NCBI RefSeq assembly: GCF_018402695.1
Contig: NZ_JAGYIM010000019.1
Coordinates: 558,001-622,000, forward strand
Direction of reading: 5' to 3'
DNA length: 64,000 nt
DNA from: Arsukibacterium sp.
GTDB lineage: Bacteria; Pseudomonadota; Gammaproteobacteria; Enterobacterales; Alteromonadaceae
Of this stretch, positions 1-9,887 are shown one piece after another (position 1 is the first letter of the stretch; each line of letters opens with the position of its first letter). Under the pieces are notes generated by a model. It searched no databases. It saw nothing but the letters and a program-made list of their open reading frames with translations, and had not been told where the DNA came from. The position numbers and the translations under genes are program-made.

Positions 1-2
1 TG

Positions 3-821
3 GCGAATATTCGCGAAACCGATGCGATTGGCCATGTCGTTCGCTGTTTTGATGATGAAAACATTATTCACGTTGCCGGTAAAATAGACCCGGCTGATGA
101 CATCGATACTATCAATATGGAGCTGGTGCTGTCAGACATGGACAGCGCCGAGCGTGCTATTTTCCGGGTAAGTAAAAAAGCCAAGGGTGGCGATAAAGAC
201 GCCAAAGCCGAAATACTGGTCCTGGAGAAAGTAAAAGCCCATTTAGAGCAAGGCAACACCTTACGCCAGCTGGAGCTGGACAAAGAAGAAAAAGCCCTGA
301 TTGCCTATATGAACTTTTTAACCATTAAACCAACCATGTACATTGCCAACGTGACCGATGACGGCTTTGAAAACAACCCTTATCTGGATATCGTCCAAGC
401 CATAGCGGATAAAGAAGGCGCCATCGTAGTGCCGGTTTGCGCCGCCATTGAGTCAGAAATTGCTGAGCTGGAAGATGACGAAAAAGCAGAGTTCATGACC
501 GACATGGGCCTGGAAGAGCCAGGTTTAAACCGGGTTATTCGCGGTGGTTATTCGCTGCTGAGCTTACATACCTACTTTACCGCAGGGGTTAAAGAGGTGC
601 GGGCCTGGACTGTCGCTATTGGCGCCACAGCACCACAAGCCGCCGGGGTTATTCACACCGACTTTGAGAAAGGCTTTATCCGCGCCGAAGTAGTGGGCTA
701 TGATGATTTTGTTAATTTTAAAGGCGAAGCAGGCGCGAAAGAAGCCGGCAAATGGCGGCTGGAAGGCAAAGATTATATTGTAAAAGATGGCGATGTAATG
801 CATTTTCGCTTTAACGTTTAA
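3..821 (+). CDS. ychF: Redox-regulated ribosome-binding ATPase YchF, C-terminal part
   Basis: The reading frame is open from the left edge and begins in the conserved [16 protein letters not shown] stretch of the Obg-family P-loop ATPase YchF, so roughly the first 85 to 90 residues (Walker A region) lie outside the window. The rest of the G/ATPase domain, the helical insertion and the C-terminal TGS domain (ending around [13 protein letters not shown]) are present. YchF is a cytosolic ATPase that binds ribosomes. The first in-frame ATG, at 117, is internal and is not the true start. A strong hairpin with a T run follows the stop codon, so this is the last gene of its transcript. Identification is firm; only the 5' end is missing. 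Confidence 0.95.
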   Translation, partial: ANIRETDAIGHVVRCFDDENIIHVAGKIDPADDIDTINMELVLSDMDSAERAIFRVSKKAKGGDKDAKAEILVLEKVKAHLEQGNTLRQLELDKEEKALIAYMNFLTIKPTMYIANVTDDGFENNPYLDIVQAIADKEGAIVVPVCAAIESEIAELEDDEKAEFMTDMGLEEPGLNRVIRGGYSLLSLHTYFTAGVKEVRAWTVAIGATAPQAAGVIHTDFEKGFIRAEVVGYDDFVNFKGEAGAKEAGKWRLEGKDYIVKDGDVMHFRFNV

Positions 822-838
822 TACGGTTTTTGCTTATG

Positions 839-869
839 AAAAGCCGCTGCCATTGCAGCGGCTTTTTTT
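839..869 (+). terminator. Rho-independent terminator after ychF
   Basis: A 12-bp perfect stem (AAAAGCCGCTGC / GCAGCGGCTTTT) with a CATT loop is followed by a run of T residues, 17 bp after the ychF stop. Confidence 0.9.
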
Positions 870-936
870 ATCGGCCCGGTTTTGCGTATAAAAACAGCAA
901 ACACACCCGTCCAGAGCACTAAACGCAAAAAAACGG

Positions 937-965
937 TTGACGCTAATATGTCAGATCAGCATAAT
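937..965 (+). promoter_or_regulatory. Sigma-70 promoter of the tRNA-Met-Leu-Gln operon
   Basis: TTGACG (937-942) and CATAAT (960-965) are separated by exactly 17 bp and followed by a GC-rich discriminator (ACGCGCCAC). This is the arrangement expected for a stringently controlled stable-RNA promoter. It lies 30 bp upstream of the first tRNA. Confidence 0.75.
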
Positions 966-995
966 ACGCGCCACTTGCTTAGGACAAGTTAGCGT

Positions 996-1072
996 GGCTA
1001 CATAGCTCAGCTGGTTAGAGCACAGCACTCATAATGCTGGGGTCGCAGGTTCGATTCCCGCTGTAGCCACCA
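996..1072 (+). tRNA. tRNA-Met (CAT), elongator type
   Basis: This is a 77-nt cloverleaf with acceptor arm GGCTACA/TGTAGCC, anticodon CAT in the loop of stem GCACT/AATGC, T-arm GGTTCGATTCC and an encoded ACCA end. It resembles E. coli metT rather than the initiator (the first acceptor base pairs normally, unlike tRNA-fMet). It is first in a three-tRNA transcript. Confidence 0.93.
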
Positions 1073-1090
1073 CTTAATTTTCCTATGTTT

Positions 1091-1175
1091 GCGGGAATGG
1101 CGGAATTGGTAGACGCACTGGATTTAGGTTCCAGCGCCGCGAGGCGTGAGAGTTCGAGTCTCTCTTTCCGCACCA
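1091..1175 (+). tRNA. tRNA-Leu (TAG)
   Basis: This is an 85-nt class II tRNA with a long variable arm. The anticodon loop between CTGGA and TCCAG contains TAG. The T-arm is AGTTCGAGTCT and the CCA end is encoded. It lies 18 bp after tRNA-Met and is presumably co-transcribed with it. Confidence 0.93.
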
Positions 1176-1200
1176 TAACAAGCAAGTAAGCAGTTTCTGC

Positions 1201-1275
1201 AGGGGCGTAGCCAAGCGGTAAGGCAGCGGGTTTTGATCCCGCCATGCCCAGGTTCGAATCCTGGCGCCCCTGCCA
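1201..1275 (+). tRNA. tRNA-Gln (TTG)
   Basis: This is a 75-nt cloverleaf with acceptor arm AGGGGCG/CGCCCCT, an anticodon loop with TTG between GCGGG and CCCGC, T-arm GGTTCGAATCC and an encoded GCCA end. It is last in the operon and is followed at once by a terminator. Confidence 0.93.
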
Positions 1276-1282
1276 TATTTAG

Positions 1283-1308
1283 AAAACCCAGCCCCGGCTG
1301 GGTTTTTG
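1283..1308 (+). terminator. Terminator of the tRNA operon
   Basis: The hairpin AAAACCCAGCC / GGCTGGGTTTT has a 2-nt loop and a T-rich tail, and starts 8 bp after tRNA-Gln. Confidence 0.9.
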
Positions 1309-1415
1309 TTTATTAGCTCCGGTGTTAGTCCTGCCGGTTACAACTTCTTTTGTGCTCGCCACAGCAACTATTCCGGGCATCCTGCCCTACACCCCCTGGG
1401 CCAGCTAAAGCTGTT

Positions 1416-1438
1416 CAAACTCGTTCCGGACGAGTTTG
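1416..1438. repeat. Perfect 9-bp inverted repeat between tRNA-Gln and ubiF
   Basis: CAAACTCGT-TCCGG-ACGAGTTTG forms a perfect 9-bp stem with a 5-nt loop. It has no T run, so it is a poor terminator. It is followed by CCTCGCGCTTCGCACTCGG, giving the look of an extragenic palindromic (REP-like) element. The surrounding 1309-1463 stretch between convergent transcription units holds no convincing gene. Confidence 0.5.
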
Positions 1439-1463
1439 TCCCTCGCGCTTCGCACTCGGTCAG

Positions 1464-2660
1464 TTATTCGCTACCAACAGCATAGCGGGCAACCAGGGTT
1501 TTCAGCATGCTGCTGCGCGAGGCAACCGTCAGGGCCAGCTGGCGCAGGTTGCGCAGCGGGGCGATATCATTGCCAAATAGCTGATAAAAGCCATCCATAG
1601 TACTCATCATCAGTAAATTAGCCGGTTTACGTTTGCGCTGATAGCGGCTTAGCAACCCAGCGCTGCCAATATCCTGCTGTTGTTGGTGGGCGCTGATAAT
1701 CAGTTCAGTCAGCAGCTTTGCATCGGCAAAGCCAAGGTTTACCCCCTGCCCCGCCAACGGATTAATGGTATGGGCGGCATCACCTGCCAGCACCACTCTA
1801 CCCGAGTAATAACTGTTGGCATCCATCCGCGCTAACGGAAACCAGCTGCTACTCACTACTTCTACCTTTCCCAGCTGCGCAGGAAAAGCCTTTAGCAACT
1901 CCTGGGTAAGTTGCTCAGGCTTAAGGCCTGCCAACTGTTTTACCCGTGGTGTATCTTCATACCAGACTATCGACGCCTGCTGGCCTGGCAGCGGCAAAAA
2001 CGCTTTCGGGCCCGTTGGGGTAAACTGCTGCCAGGTAACATCCTGTTGTGGATAAGGCGTGTTGACCAATGCCACTAAACAGGCTTGCTGATACTGCCAG
2101 CCATTGGTGCCAATACCGGCTAACTGGCGTAACTGCGAATTACCACCATCAGCAGCGATGACTAATTTGCTACTAAGCTGCTGGCCGTTATCTAAAGTGA
2201 GTAAGGCGCTGTCTGAGGCTTGACTAAGCGCCAAAACCGACGCCGGACAAAACAGTGCCAGATTAGCCGGGAATTGCTGCCACAGTGCCAGCTGCAGCAA
2301 ATTATTTTCAACAATATGGCCAAGGTGGCTACTCTTAACATCGGCAGCATCAAAGGTAACCAAACTTTGCGGCTGCTCAAACGCCTGCAGCCGCTGATAA
2401 GGACACAGCCGCATTTGTTGTAATGGTTGCCAGGCGCCAAGCCTGGTTAACCAGGCTTCACTGGCCAGGTTAATTGACGATACCCGCAAATCCGGCGCAC
2501 TGTCAGGCTCAAAACTTACTGGCGCTTGCTTTTCAATCAACGCCACCTGTAAACCCGCCTGGCTCAGGCTGAGCGCAACAGCCGCACCAACCATGCCACC
2601 GCCAACCACCGCGACATCAACAGTCAGCTGCTCAGAGGTATTTTTTGCCACTGTTTTCAT
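1464..2660 (-). CDS. ubiF: UbiF/UbiH-family FAD-dependent ubiquinone hydroxylase
   Basis: This 398-residue flavoprotein monooxygenase adds a ring hydroxyl group in ubiquinone biosynthesis. The FAD-binding GGGMVG lies at residues 20-25, and the second FAD motif of the family, AGDAAHTINPLAGQG, lies in the C-terminal third. Length fits UbiF/UbiH/UbiI (about 390-400). I chose the ATG at 2660 because the 28 residues before it in the open frame are not family-like. Assignment to UbiF rather than UbiH, UbiI or VisC is inferred from its position beside the Met/Leu/Gln tRNA cluster, which also lies near ubiF in E. coli. The family call is firm; the exact position hydroxylated is less so. It is divergent from aguB. 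Confidence 0.8.
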   Translation of the reverse strand: MKTVAKNTSEQLTVDVAVVGGGMVGAAVALSLSQAGLQVALIEKQAPVSFEPDSAPDLRVSSINLASEAWLTRLGAWQPLQQMRLCPYQRLQAFEQPQSLVTFDAADVKSSHLGHIVENNLLQLALWQQFPANLALFCPASVLALSQASDSALLTLDNGQQLSSKLVIAADGGNSQLRQLAGIGTNGWQYQQACLVALVNTPYPQQDVTWQQFTPTGPKAFLPLPGQQASIVWYEDTPRVKQLAGLKPEQLTQELLKAFPAQLGKVEVVSSSWFPLARMDANSYYSGRVVLAGDAAHTINPLAGQGVNLGFADAKLLTELIISAHQQQQDIGSAGLLSRYQRKRKPANLLMMSTMDGFYQLFGNDIAPLRNLRQLALTVASRSSMLKTLVARYAVGSE

Positions 2661-2829
2661 TGTCCTATCTGGCCTCAATAATCCCGCTTGACCGTATTGT
2701 ACGTCAGCATCAGAAAAAAGCGAAAATCGTTGACGACAGCACAAAAATGCGGCATTTTGCGCGCCCTGTTTGGCAAGTATTGTTATGAATGCTAGCCTGT
2801 TGGTTTAAACCTTCTGCTGGAGATAACTG

Positions 2830-3717
2830 ATGCGTAATGTAACCGTTGCTGCGACTCAAATGGTGGGCGGCTGGAATGTGGAAGAAAACATCGCCCGTGG
2901 CGAAAAGCTGGTGCGCGACGCAGCGGCCAAGGGTGCCCAAATCATTCTGCTGCAGGAGCTGTTTGAACGTAACTACTTTTGTCAGAAGCAAAAGCCGGCT
3001 TACCTGGAATTTGCTACCACGGTAGAGGAAAACCCGGCTGTTCAGCATTTCACGAAAATCGCTAAAGAACTGAATGTAGTGCTACCAATCAGTATCTACG
3101 AGCGCGCCGGTAACTGCCTGTACAACAGTGTGGTGATTATCGATGCCGATGGTGAAAACCTCGGCACCTATCGCAAAAGTCATATTCCGGATGGCCCGGG
3201 TTACAGCGAGAAGTATTATTTCACCCCGGGTGATACCGGCTTTAAGGTGTGGCAAACCCGCTATGCCAAAATTGGCGTCGGCATTTGCTGGGATCAGTGG
3301 TTTCCAGAGTGCGCCCGCAGCATGGCATTAATGGGCGCAGAGTTGCTGTTTTATCCAACCGCTATCGGCAGTGAACCACATGATGCCACAATCAATTCGC
3401 GGGACCACTGGCAGCGCACCCAGCAGGGCCACGCCGCAGCAAATTTAATGCCGCTGATAGCGTCAAACCGGATTGGTACCGAAACTGAAGGTGATTTCCA
3501 TATTACCTTTTATGGCAGCTCCTTTATTGCCGATGCCACCGGCGCTAAAGTGCAGGAAGCAAACGAAACTGACGAAGCGGTGCTGGTGCATACTTTCGAT
3601 TTAGACAAAGTGGCCGCTGATCGCCGGGCCTGGGGCCTGTTTCGCGACCGTCGTATCGACATTTACGATACAGTGTTAACCAAAGATGGCAAAGTAAACC
3701 CGGAGAACAGCAAGTGA
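2830..3717 (+). CDS. aguB: N-carbamoylputrescine amidase
   Basis: This 295-residue nitrilase-superfamily enzyme hydrolyses N-carbamoylputrescine to putrescine, CO2 and ammonia in the cytosol. The catalytic Glu-Lys-Cys triad is visible as E43 ([11 protein letters not shown]), K116 ([12 protein letters not shown]) and C153 ([11 protein letters not shown]). A GGAG sequence sits about 7 bp before the ATG. It overlaps aguA by 4 bp (GTGA), so the two enzymes of the agmatine route are translationally coupled. The enzyme preceding them, arginine decarboxylase, is not in the window. Confidence 0.95.
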   Translation: MRNVTVAATQMVGGWNVEENIARGEKLVRDAAAKGAQIILLQELFERNYFCQKQKPAYLEFATTVEENPAVQHFTKIAKELNVVLPISIYERAGNCLYNSVVIIDADGENLGTYRKSHIPDGPGYSEKYYFTPGDTGFKVWQTRYAKIGVGICWDQWFPECARSMALMGAELLFYPTAIGSEPHDATINSRDHWQRTQQGHAAANLMPLIASNRIGTETEGDFHITFYGSSFIADATGAKVQEANETDEAVLVHTFDLDKVAADRRAWGLFRDRRIDIYDTVLTKDGKVNPENSK

Positions 3718-4826
3718 GCCGCTTACTCCCAACCACCCCCAAACACGATGGTTTTAGCATGCCAGCCGAATGGGCAGCGCATAAACAAACCTGGATGGTA
3801 TGGCCGGAGCGGACCGATAGCTGGCGGATGGGTGCCAAGCCGGCCCAGCAGGCTTTTTGCGCCGTTATTGCTGCTATTGCCCGTTTTGAACCGGTAACGG
3901 TTGGCGTGTCGGCGGCACAATATGCCAATGCCGAAGCGCAGCTGAGCAAAGCTGGCGCGCTGTATCCGGTGCGGGTGGTAGAAATATCTAACAATGACGC
4001 CTGGTGCCGTGATACCGGCCCGACTTTTGTTACTAATGACAAAGGTGAAGTGCGCGGTATCGACTGGACGTTTAATGCCTGGGGCGGCCTGAACGGCGGT
4101 TTGTATTTCCCGTGGCAATATGACGATCAGGTCGCCGGTAAAATTCTGGGTATTGAGCATATACCCCGTTACCGCACCGAAGGTTTCGTGCTCGAAGGCG
4201 GCGCTATCCATGTTGATGGTGAAGGTACCTTGCTAACCACGGAAGAATGTTTGCTCAATACCAACCGCAACCCGCATTTAAGCCGGGAAAAAATTGAAGA
4301 AATACTGGCAGAGTACCTCGGGATCAGCAAAGTATTGTGGTTGAAAGACGGTATTTTTAACGACGAAACTGATGGTCACGTTGATAACATGGCCTGTTTT
4401 GTAAAACCCGGCGAAGTGGTATTAGCCTGGACTGACGATCAAAACGACCCGCAGTATGCGCGCAGCAAAGCGGCACTGGACTATTTAGAGGCCAGCACTG
4501 ACGCCAAAGGCCGGAAAATTAAAGTACATAAACTGCCGCTGCCTAAGCCAATTATTGCCAAGGCAGACGAATATGCCACAGTAGATGCGACCTTAAGCGC
4601 TATTCCGCGCGAGGCCAATGCCCGGCTGGCAGGCTCTTACATTAACTTTTATTTGTGTAATGGCGGCCTGATTATGCCCACCTTTGATGACCCAAATGAT
4701 AAAGTTGCCGCTGAAATATTACAGCAGCTGTATCCGGATCATCAGGTGGTTACCGTGCCTGGCCGGGAAATTTTACTGGGCGGTGGTAATATTCACTGTA
4801 TTACCCAGCAGCAGCCTGCGGGTTAA
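3714..4826 (+). CDS. aguA: Agmatine deiminase
   Basis: This 370-residue member of the guanidino-group-modifying superfamily converts agmatine to N-carbamoylputrescine plus ammonia and supplies the substrate of AguB. The C-terminal GGGNIHC motif supplies the nucleophile, C362. [12 protein letters not shown] and [11 protein letters not shown] are family motifs holding the acidic and His active-site residues. The start is a GTG at 3714 that overlaps the aguB TGA. Full length, with no sign of damage. Confidence 0.95.
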   Translation: MSRLLPTTPKHDGFSMPAEWAAHKQTWMVWPERTDSWRMGAKPAQQAFCAVIAAIARFEPVTVGVSAAQYANAEAQLSKAGALYPVRVVEISNNDAWCRDTGPTFVTNDKGEVRGIDWTFNAWGGLNGGLYFPWQYDDQVAGKILGIEHIPRYRTEGFVLEGGAIHVDGEGTLLTTEECLLNTNRNPHLSREKIEEILAEYLGISKVLWLKDGIFNDETDGHVDNMACFVKPGEVVLAWTDDQNDPQYARSKAALDYLEASTDAKGRKIKVHKLPLPKPIIAKADEYATVDATLSAIPREANARLAGSYINFYLCNGGLIMPTFDDPNDKVAAEILQQLYPDHQVVTVPGREILLGGGNIHCITQQQPAG

Positions 4827-4829
4827 TTT

Positions 4830-5108
4830 ATGTCCAAAGCTTGTGCCTTACATATTCTGGTTAAAACCCGGGAAAAAGCCGAAAAACTGAAACAGCAATT
4901 AGCCAAAGGTGCTGACTTTGGCAAATTAGCTAAGCAACACTCGCTATGCCCGTCAGGCAAAAAAGGTGGCGATTTAGGCGAGTTTCGTAAAGGCCAGATG
5001 GTGAAAGCCTTTGACGATGTCGTATTCAAGCAGGCGGTATTAGAAGTGCATGGCCCGGTGAAAACCCAGTTTGGTTTTCACCTGATTAAAACCCTGTATC
5101 GCAGTTAA
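4830..5108 (+). CDS. ppiC: Parvulin-type peptidyl-prolyl isomerase PpiC
   Basis: This 92-residue single-domain parvulin lacks a signal peptide, so it acts in the cytosol. It is close to E. coli PpiC along its whole length ([41 protein letters not shown]). It catalyses cis-trans isomerisation of prolyl bonds. It starts 3 bp after aguA, and its stop overlaps the stop of the convergent helicase gene by 4 bp (TTAA region at 5105-5108). Confidence 0.93.
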   Translation: MSKACALHILVKTREKAEKLKQQLAKGADFGKLAKQHSLCPSGKKGGDLGEFRKGQMVKAFDDVVFKQAVLEVHGPVKTQFGFHLIKTLYRS

Positions 5109-6376
5109 GCCTTGCCGAGAGCCTTCGCTCTCAGTTTGGCTTTTAGTTTACCCTGCGCCTGGCGTTTGGCGGCACCGTCGTGACGCCCGGGCCGCTGGCC
5201 TGGTTTGCGGGCCACCGCTTCGTTCGGTGCTTTATAGCTGGGATCGTGCTCGTAACCTGGCAACACTTCAGTGTTTAACACTTGTTGGGTTAGCTTTTCA
5301 ATATCCTGTAAGGCGCCCACATCTTCCGGCGTGACCAGCGTTACCGCACTGCCACTCATCCCGGCGCGGCCGGTACGGCCAATCCGGTGCACATAGTCTT
5401 CAGCGACCTGCGGTAAATCGTAGTTTACCACATAGGGTAACTCGCTGATATCCAGGCCGCGGGCAGCGATATCGGTCGCCACTAATACCCTTACCGACCC
5501 CGCTTTAAAATCGGCTAATGCTTTGGTGCGGGCGCCCTGGCTTTTATCGCCATGAATTGCTGCCGTCTTTAAACCATCTTTCTGCAGTTGTTTGGCTAAG
5601 CGGTCAGCACCATGTTTGGTGCGGACAAACACCAGCACCTGTGGCCAGTTGCGGGCGCCAATTAAATGCGACAGCATTTCCCGCTTACGATGCTTATCAA
5701 CCAGATACACCTGCTGGCTTACCCGGTCAGCAGTAGCGTTAGCTGCCGCCACTTCCACCAGCACCGGCTTGTCTAATAGTTCATCGGCCAGTTGCTTAAT
5801 GTCATTGGAATAGGTGGCCGAAAACAGCAAGGTTTGTCGTTTCGGCGGCAACTTGGCCATGATGCGTTTAATATCTACCACGAAGCCCATATCCAGCATC
5901 CGGTCAGCTTCATCCAGCACCAGCACTTCCAGCTGGCTTAAATCGATGGTTTGCTGATGCAAATGATCAATCAACCGGCCAGGCGTAGCCACCAGAATAT
6001 CCAGCCCCTGCTCGGCATCATCATACTGCGGCCGGATTGACACGCCACCATAAAACACTGCGCTGCGACAACTGACATGACGACTGTAGGTTAGCACGCT
6101 GTCGTGCACCTGCTGCGCCAGCTCACGAGTCGGAGTAAGCACTAAAACTCTTACCTGACCGGCAGTTAACACTTTCGGTGCATTGAGCAAGTGCTGCAGC
6201 AGTGGTAAAGTAAAGGCTGCGGTTTTACCGGTACCGGTTTGCGCTCCGGCCAGCACATCTTTGCCGGAGCGAATAAGCGGAATACTGTGTTGTTGCACGG
6301 GTGTAGCCTCGGTATAACCCTGCTCGGTTAATACCCGTAAAATAGGCTCTGCCAGCCCTAAAGATTGAAACGACAT
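5105..6376 (-). CDS. rhlE: DEAD-box ATP-dependent RNA helicase, RhlE type
   Basis: This 423-residue RNA helicase carries the full motif set: Q motif (23-29), Walker A AQTGTGKT (45-52), [16 protein letters not shown] (155-158), SAT (186-188), ARGLDI and [11 protein letters not shown] basic tail rich in Lys, Arg and Ala ([20 protein letters not shown]) probably binds RNA. The open frame extends upstream to 6448 with a stretch that looks like a signal peptide, but MSFQSLGL at 6376 matches the usual RhlE start, so the extension is taken as untranslated. RhlE acts in ribosome assembly and RNA turnover. RhlE rather than SrmB or DbpA is a similarity judgement. Confidence 0.88.
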   Translation of the reverse strand: MSFQSLGLAEPILRVLTEQGYTEATPVQQHSIPLIRSGKDVLAGAQTGTGKTAAFTLPLLQHLLNAPKVLTAGQVRVLVLTPTRELAQQVHDSVLTYSRHVSCRSAVFYGGVSIRPQYDDAEQGLDILVATPGRLIDHLHQQTIDLSQLEVLVLDEADRMLDMGFVVDIKRIMAKLPPKRQTLLFSATYSNDIKQLADELLDKPVLVEVAAANATADRVSQQVYLVDKHRKREMLSHLIGARNWPQVLVFVRTKHGADRLAKQLQKDGLKTAAIHGDKSQGARTKALADFKAGSVRVLVATDIAARGLDISELPYVVNYDLPQVAEDYVHRIGRTGRAGMSGSAVTLVTPEDVGALQDIEKLTQQVLNTEVLPGYEHDPSYKAPNEAVARKPGQRPGRHDGAAKRQAQGKLKAKLRAKALGKA

Positions 6377-6466
6377 TGATGATCCTGACTGTGCCTGTGC
6401 CAGACTGGCAACGGCAAAATAAAGTGCGATTATAACAGAAGCACGCAAAACAAGATATTCAGCACA

Positions 6467-6727
6467 ATGACAACAAGTCCCTGGTTTCTTTATATGATAC
6501 GCACCGCCGCAGGCCAGCTCTATACCGGTATCAGCACCGATCCGGTCAGGCGCTTACGGCAACACAATGGCGAGCTGCGTGGGGGGGCTAAAGCACTGCG
6601 CGGTAAAGGGCCTTTGCAGCTGGTTTATCAGCTGGCTATGGCAGACCGGGCAACCGCCAGTAAAGCTGAGTATCAGCTTAAACAACTTTCAAAAGCTGCA
6701 AAAGAGCAGCGGATAAGCGAGCAGTAA
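6467..6727 (+). CDS. GIY-YIG nuclease-superfamily protein (YhbQ/UPF0213 type)
   Basis: This 86-residue protein consists of one GIY-YIG domain: FLYMIRT (7-13), YTGIS (19-23), RRLRQHN, and the family block [16 protein letters not shown]. Small stand-alone proteins of this type, such as E. coli YhbQ, are predicted nucleases of uncertain cellular role. The stop codon overlaps the start of the next gene by one base (TAATG), so this is the first gene of a four-gene run that continues to 9768. Confidence 0.85.
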   Translation: MTTSPWFLYMIRTAAGQLYTGISTDPVRRLRQHNGELRGGAKALRGKGPLQLVYQLAMADRATASKAEYQLKQLSKAAKEQRISEQ

Positions 6728-7629
6728 TGGATAATTTTTACCTGGTACTGGCGTATCTGGTTATCGGTTTTAGCTTACGCCGGCTGCCGGCAATGCCGGA
6801 AAATAGCGGCATAGTACTGAATATCTATGTACTTTATGTCGCTTTACCAGCGCTGATTTTAAAAAATGTACCGCTGCTACAGTTTTCCAGCGAGTTATTA
6901 ATTCCGGCACTCACCCCCTGGTTTCTGCTGCTGGCCGTAGTCGCGGCGGTATTGCTGTTAAGTAAATTGTTTGGCTGGACGCGGGAAGTTACCGGCGCGT
7001 TGCTGATTGTGCTGCCACTTGGCAATACCTCATTTTTAGGCTTTCCGATGACCCAGGCGCTGTTTGGCAGTAGTGCCATGCCTTATGCAGTGGTATATGA
7101 TCAAGTGGGCTCTTTTATTGCCCTGGCTACCTACGTCACGATAATCGCGGCGATTTACAGCCCGCAAGTCAGCAAACCCACCGTAAAAAGTATCATCATT
7201 AAAATTATCAGTTTTCCGTCTTTTATTGCTCTGCTGGCCGGATTACTGCTAAGAAACGTTAGTTTCCCGTCTTTAGCCGACGCCCTGATCAACAACCTTG
7301 CTGCTACTTTGGTGCCGGTAGTAATGATTGCCGTGGGTTTTCAGCTAAGCTTTCGGTTTAGTAAAAGTGAAATATCACCGCTGGTTTCGGCATTAACCAT
7401 TAAGTTATTAATGATGCCGTTGTTAGCCTGGGCTATCTGGCGCGGTCTCGGCCAAACTGGTCTGGCAGTTGATATCAGTATTTTTCAGGCGGCAATGCCG
7501 CCAATGATTTCTGCTGGCGCTATTGCCATTATGGCAGGCCTGGCACCACGGCTAGTCAGCGGTATTATTGGCTTTGGTATTTTACTTGGGCTGGTTAGCC
7601 TGCCGCTGGTTTATTGGTTATTGGTTTAA
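6727..7629 (+). CDS. AEC-family (auxin efflux carrier-like) transporter
   Basis: This 300-residue integral membrane protein has about ten hydrophobic segments in two halves. It shows the AEC-family features: FLGFPMTQALFG after the third or fourth segment, VYDQVGSF, and a second half with MIAVGFQLS and MPPMISAGAIA. Bacterial members export or import small organic acids; the substrate here cannot be read from sequence. It is coupled to the GIY-YIG gene through TAATG and lies 9 bp before the MscS gene. Confidence 0.88.
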   Translation: MDNFYLVLAYLVIGFSLRRLPAMPENSGIVLNIYVLYVALPALILKNVPLLQFSSELLIPALTPWFLLLAVVAAVLLLSKLFGWTREVTGALLIVLPLGNTSFLGFPMTQALFGSSAMPYAVVYDQVGSFIALATYVTIIAAIYSPQVSKPTVKSIIIKIISFPSFIALLAGLLLRNVSFPSLADALINNLAATLVPVVMIAVGFQLSFRFSKSEISPLVSALTIKLLMMPLLAWAIWRGLGQTGLAVDISIFQAAMPPMISAGAIAIMAGLAPRLVSGIIGFGILLGLVSLPLVYWLLV

Positions 7630-7638
7630 AGGATACCT

Positions 7639-8949
7639 ATGCAAAGATTTAATGAAATCAGTGCCGAAATACTGCGCAGCCTGCAGCAAATTGATTTCTG
7701 GTGGCAATTACTGGCACTGACCGTTGCGCTCATACTGGCGTCTTTAACCAATCGTCGCTTACAGCGGCTGATGGAATCTCAAAATACCCACGACACCGGC
7801 TTGCGCCATTTAGCGGTGCGCAGTATTCAACGATTACTCTGGCCGCTAACTGCCCTGATAATTCTGGTGCCAGCCAAAATAATTTTTGAAATGAGTAACC
7901 TGCCGGTGCAAATCCTCGATGTGGCTGTACCGGTGCTGGTTGCGCTGGCAGTGATTCGGATAACGGTATATATCCTGCGTAAAGCGTTTAACGTCAGCCC
8001 GCTGTTAAAATCGTCTGAAAATTTGTTAGCAGGTATTATCTGGCTTGGCGTGCTGCTTCATATTGCAGGCTGGTTACCCGGCTTACTGGCCGTGCTGGAA
8101 AGCCTGGCAATGACCGTCGGTGAAACCCGTATTTCCGTGTTGGCGGTGTTAAAGCTGGTCTTAATGATTGCCCTGGCTTTTACCCTGGCTATCTGGCTGG
8201 CAGAGTTTATCAGTCAGCGGGTACAACGCTCGGCTTATATCAGCCCCAGCATGCAGGTCGGTTTTGCCAAATTCAGTAAGTTTATTTTAATTACCGTTGC
8301 TTTTCTGGTGGCGTTAAACGCGGTAGGCATTAATTTAAGCTCGCTGGCGGTATTTGGCGGCGCGCTGGGGGTTGGTCTTGGCTTTGGTTTACAACGTATT
8401 GCATCCAACTTTATCAGCGGTTTTATCCTGGTGTTTGACCGCTCAATAAAGCCGGGCGATATTATTACCGTGGGCCAGAACTTCGGTTGGGTTGAGCAAC
8501 TGAATGCCCGTTATGTGGTGGTGAGAAACCGTGAAGGTGTCGATACCCTGATCCCGAATGAAAATCTGATTACCTCTGAGGTCATAAACTGGAGTTACGC
8601 TGATACCAATGTCCGGATGATTATTAAAGTACAAATTAGCTATGATGACGACCCTGAACAGGCACTGGCATTAATGCTGGAATGTGCCAAAGTGTCACCC
8701 AGGGTGCTGACTGAACCAGCACCAACGGTGCGGTTGATGGAATTTGCGGATAGTGGCATTGAGCTGCAACTCAGAGTCTGGCTTGCTGATATGGAAAAAG
8801 GCACCGGCGAAATTCGTTCCGCCATTAATCTGGCTATCTGGCGGGCCTTTAAACAAAACAAGATTACTATCCCCTATCCGCAACGTGATTTACACATTAA
8901 ATCAGGTTGGCCACCTGCGCCTGAGCCGCTGACTAAAGATACTGATTAA
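7639..8949 (+). CDS. MscS-family mechanosensitive ion channel
   Basis: This 436-residue protein has an N-terminal membrane region with about five helices, the pore-lining TM3 with the glycine/alanine pattern GGALGVGLGFGLQRIASNFISG, and the soluble beta domain (RSIKPGDIITVG, followed by NREGVDTLIPNENLITSEVINWS). It opens under membrane tension to release solutes during hypo-osmotic shock. The extra N-terminal helices make it larger than E. coli MscS (286). An AGGA sequence lies 8 bp before the ATG. It abuts the next gene. Confidence 0.92.
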   Translation: MQRFNEISAEILRSLQQIDFWWQLLALTVALILASLTNRRLQRLMESQNTHDTGLRHLAVRSIQRLLWPLTALIILVPAKIIFEMSNLPVQILDVAVPVLVALAVIRITVYILRKAFNVSPLLKSSENLLAGIIWLGVLLHIAGWLPGLLAVLESLAMTVGETRISVLAVLKLVLMIALAFTLAIWLAEFISQRVQRSAYISPSMQVGFAKFSKFILITVAFLVALNAVGINLSSLAVFGGALGVGLGFGLQRIASNFISGFILVFDRSIKPGDIITVGQNFGWVEQLNARYVVVRNREGVDTLIPNENLITSEVINWSYADTNVRMIIKVQISYDDDPEQALALMLECAKVSPRVLTEPAPTVRLMEFADSGIELQLRVWLADMEKGTGEIRSAINLAIWRAFKQNKITIPYPQRDLHIKSGWPPAPEPLTKDTD

Positions 8950-9768
8950 ATGACAAGCATCTTATTGGTTGGCCTTGGTGATCTCGGATCGATGATAGCG
9001 ACAGAAGCAATGCAACAAGGGATGACAGTGCAAGCAATGCGCCGTCAAGCCAAAAGCCTGCCAGGGGTTAAGCTGATTCAGCATGATGCTACAACCCCCT
9101 GGCCAGCTTTAGCAGATAACGTTACAGATCTGGTGCTGTGTGTTGCGCCGGATGGCCGCGCCGATGAAGCTTACCGCCTTGCCTATCTGCAAGTGGCTGA
9201 ACATGCAATCCATTGGCTGAGAAAACAGCCTGCCCCCCCCCATGTCTGGTTGGTGTCATCTACCAGTGTTTACGGCCAGCAGCACGGCGAATGGGTTGAT
9301 GAAGACAGCCCGCGTTTACCCGAACGCAGTACAGCGAGAATTCTGGTCGCGGCTGAAGAACTCTGGCTGCAAAGTGGCCTGTCCTCTACCATGCTGCGTC
9401 CGGCAGGCTTGTATGGTCCAGGCAGAGAGATGATGCTGCGAACTGCAAAATCCGGCCAGCTGATTGTTGAAACAGAACCGGTTTATACAAATAGAATTCA
9501 TATATCAGATTGTGCCCGCGCTATCATTTATTTAGTAGGTTGCAGGCAGCAGGGGCTCGTTATTGAAAATGCCTACAACCTTACCGATCTTAAGCCAGCG
9601 CGGTACGGTGAAGTTATTCAGTTTCTGCAATTGCAGTTGCATATTACTGCCAATAAACCACAGATTCTTCAGCGCGGCAGTAAAAGAGTCAGTGCCAAAC
9701 GGCTGCAACTAACAGGTTTCATCTGGCAATACCCTGATTATCAGGCCGGTTATCTGACAATGTTGTAA
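8950..9768 (+). CDS. NAD(P)-dependent SDR/epimerase-type protein
   Basis: This 272-residue extended short-chain dehydrogenase has the Rossmann motif VGLGDLGSMIA (7-17). SSTSVYGQ and LRPAGLYGPGRE match the catalytic-Ser/Tyr and substrate regions of YeeZ-like or sugar-epimerase proteins. The substrate is unknown. It starts on the base after the MscS stop, with no gap, suggesting co-transcription but not necessarily shared function. Confidence 0.8.
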   Translation: MTSILLVGLGDLGSMIATEAMQQGMTVQAMRRQAKSLPGVKLIQHDATTPWPALADNVTDLVLCVAPDGRADEAYRLAYLQVAEHAIHWLRKQPAPPHVWLVSSTSVYGQQHGEWVDEDSPRLPERSTARILVAAEELWLQSGLSSTMLRPAGLYGPGREMMLRTAKSGQLIVETEPVYTNRIHISDCARAIIYLVGCRQQGLVIENAYNLTDLKPARYGEVIQFLQLQLHITANKPQILQRGSKRVSAKRLQLTGFIWQYPDYQAGYLTML

Positions 9769-9887
9769 CGGCTTACTGGATTGTGTAATTAAGCGTAACC
9801 AACTGTTTGCATTAGTAAAGCGCCATAGCTATCCCGCTACTAATTCCTTAGGCTGTGCCGGTTTAACTCACCAGCATGGAACCTGAT

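Noticed and set aside
1015-1245. A 76-residue minus-strand frame across the tRNA cluster
   Set aside because: It is made of the complement of three clear tRNA genes; such frames are classic false genes.
2710-3048. A 112-residue minus-strand frame opposite aguB
   Set aside because: It lies antisense to the conserved aguB start and has no family features.
6377-6448. An N-terminal extension of the RNA helicase that looks like a signal peptide
   Set aside because: The helicase is cytosolic, and MSFQSLGL at 6376 is the usual RhlE start; the extension is a chance open frame.
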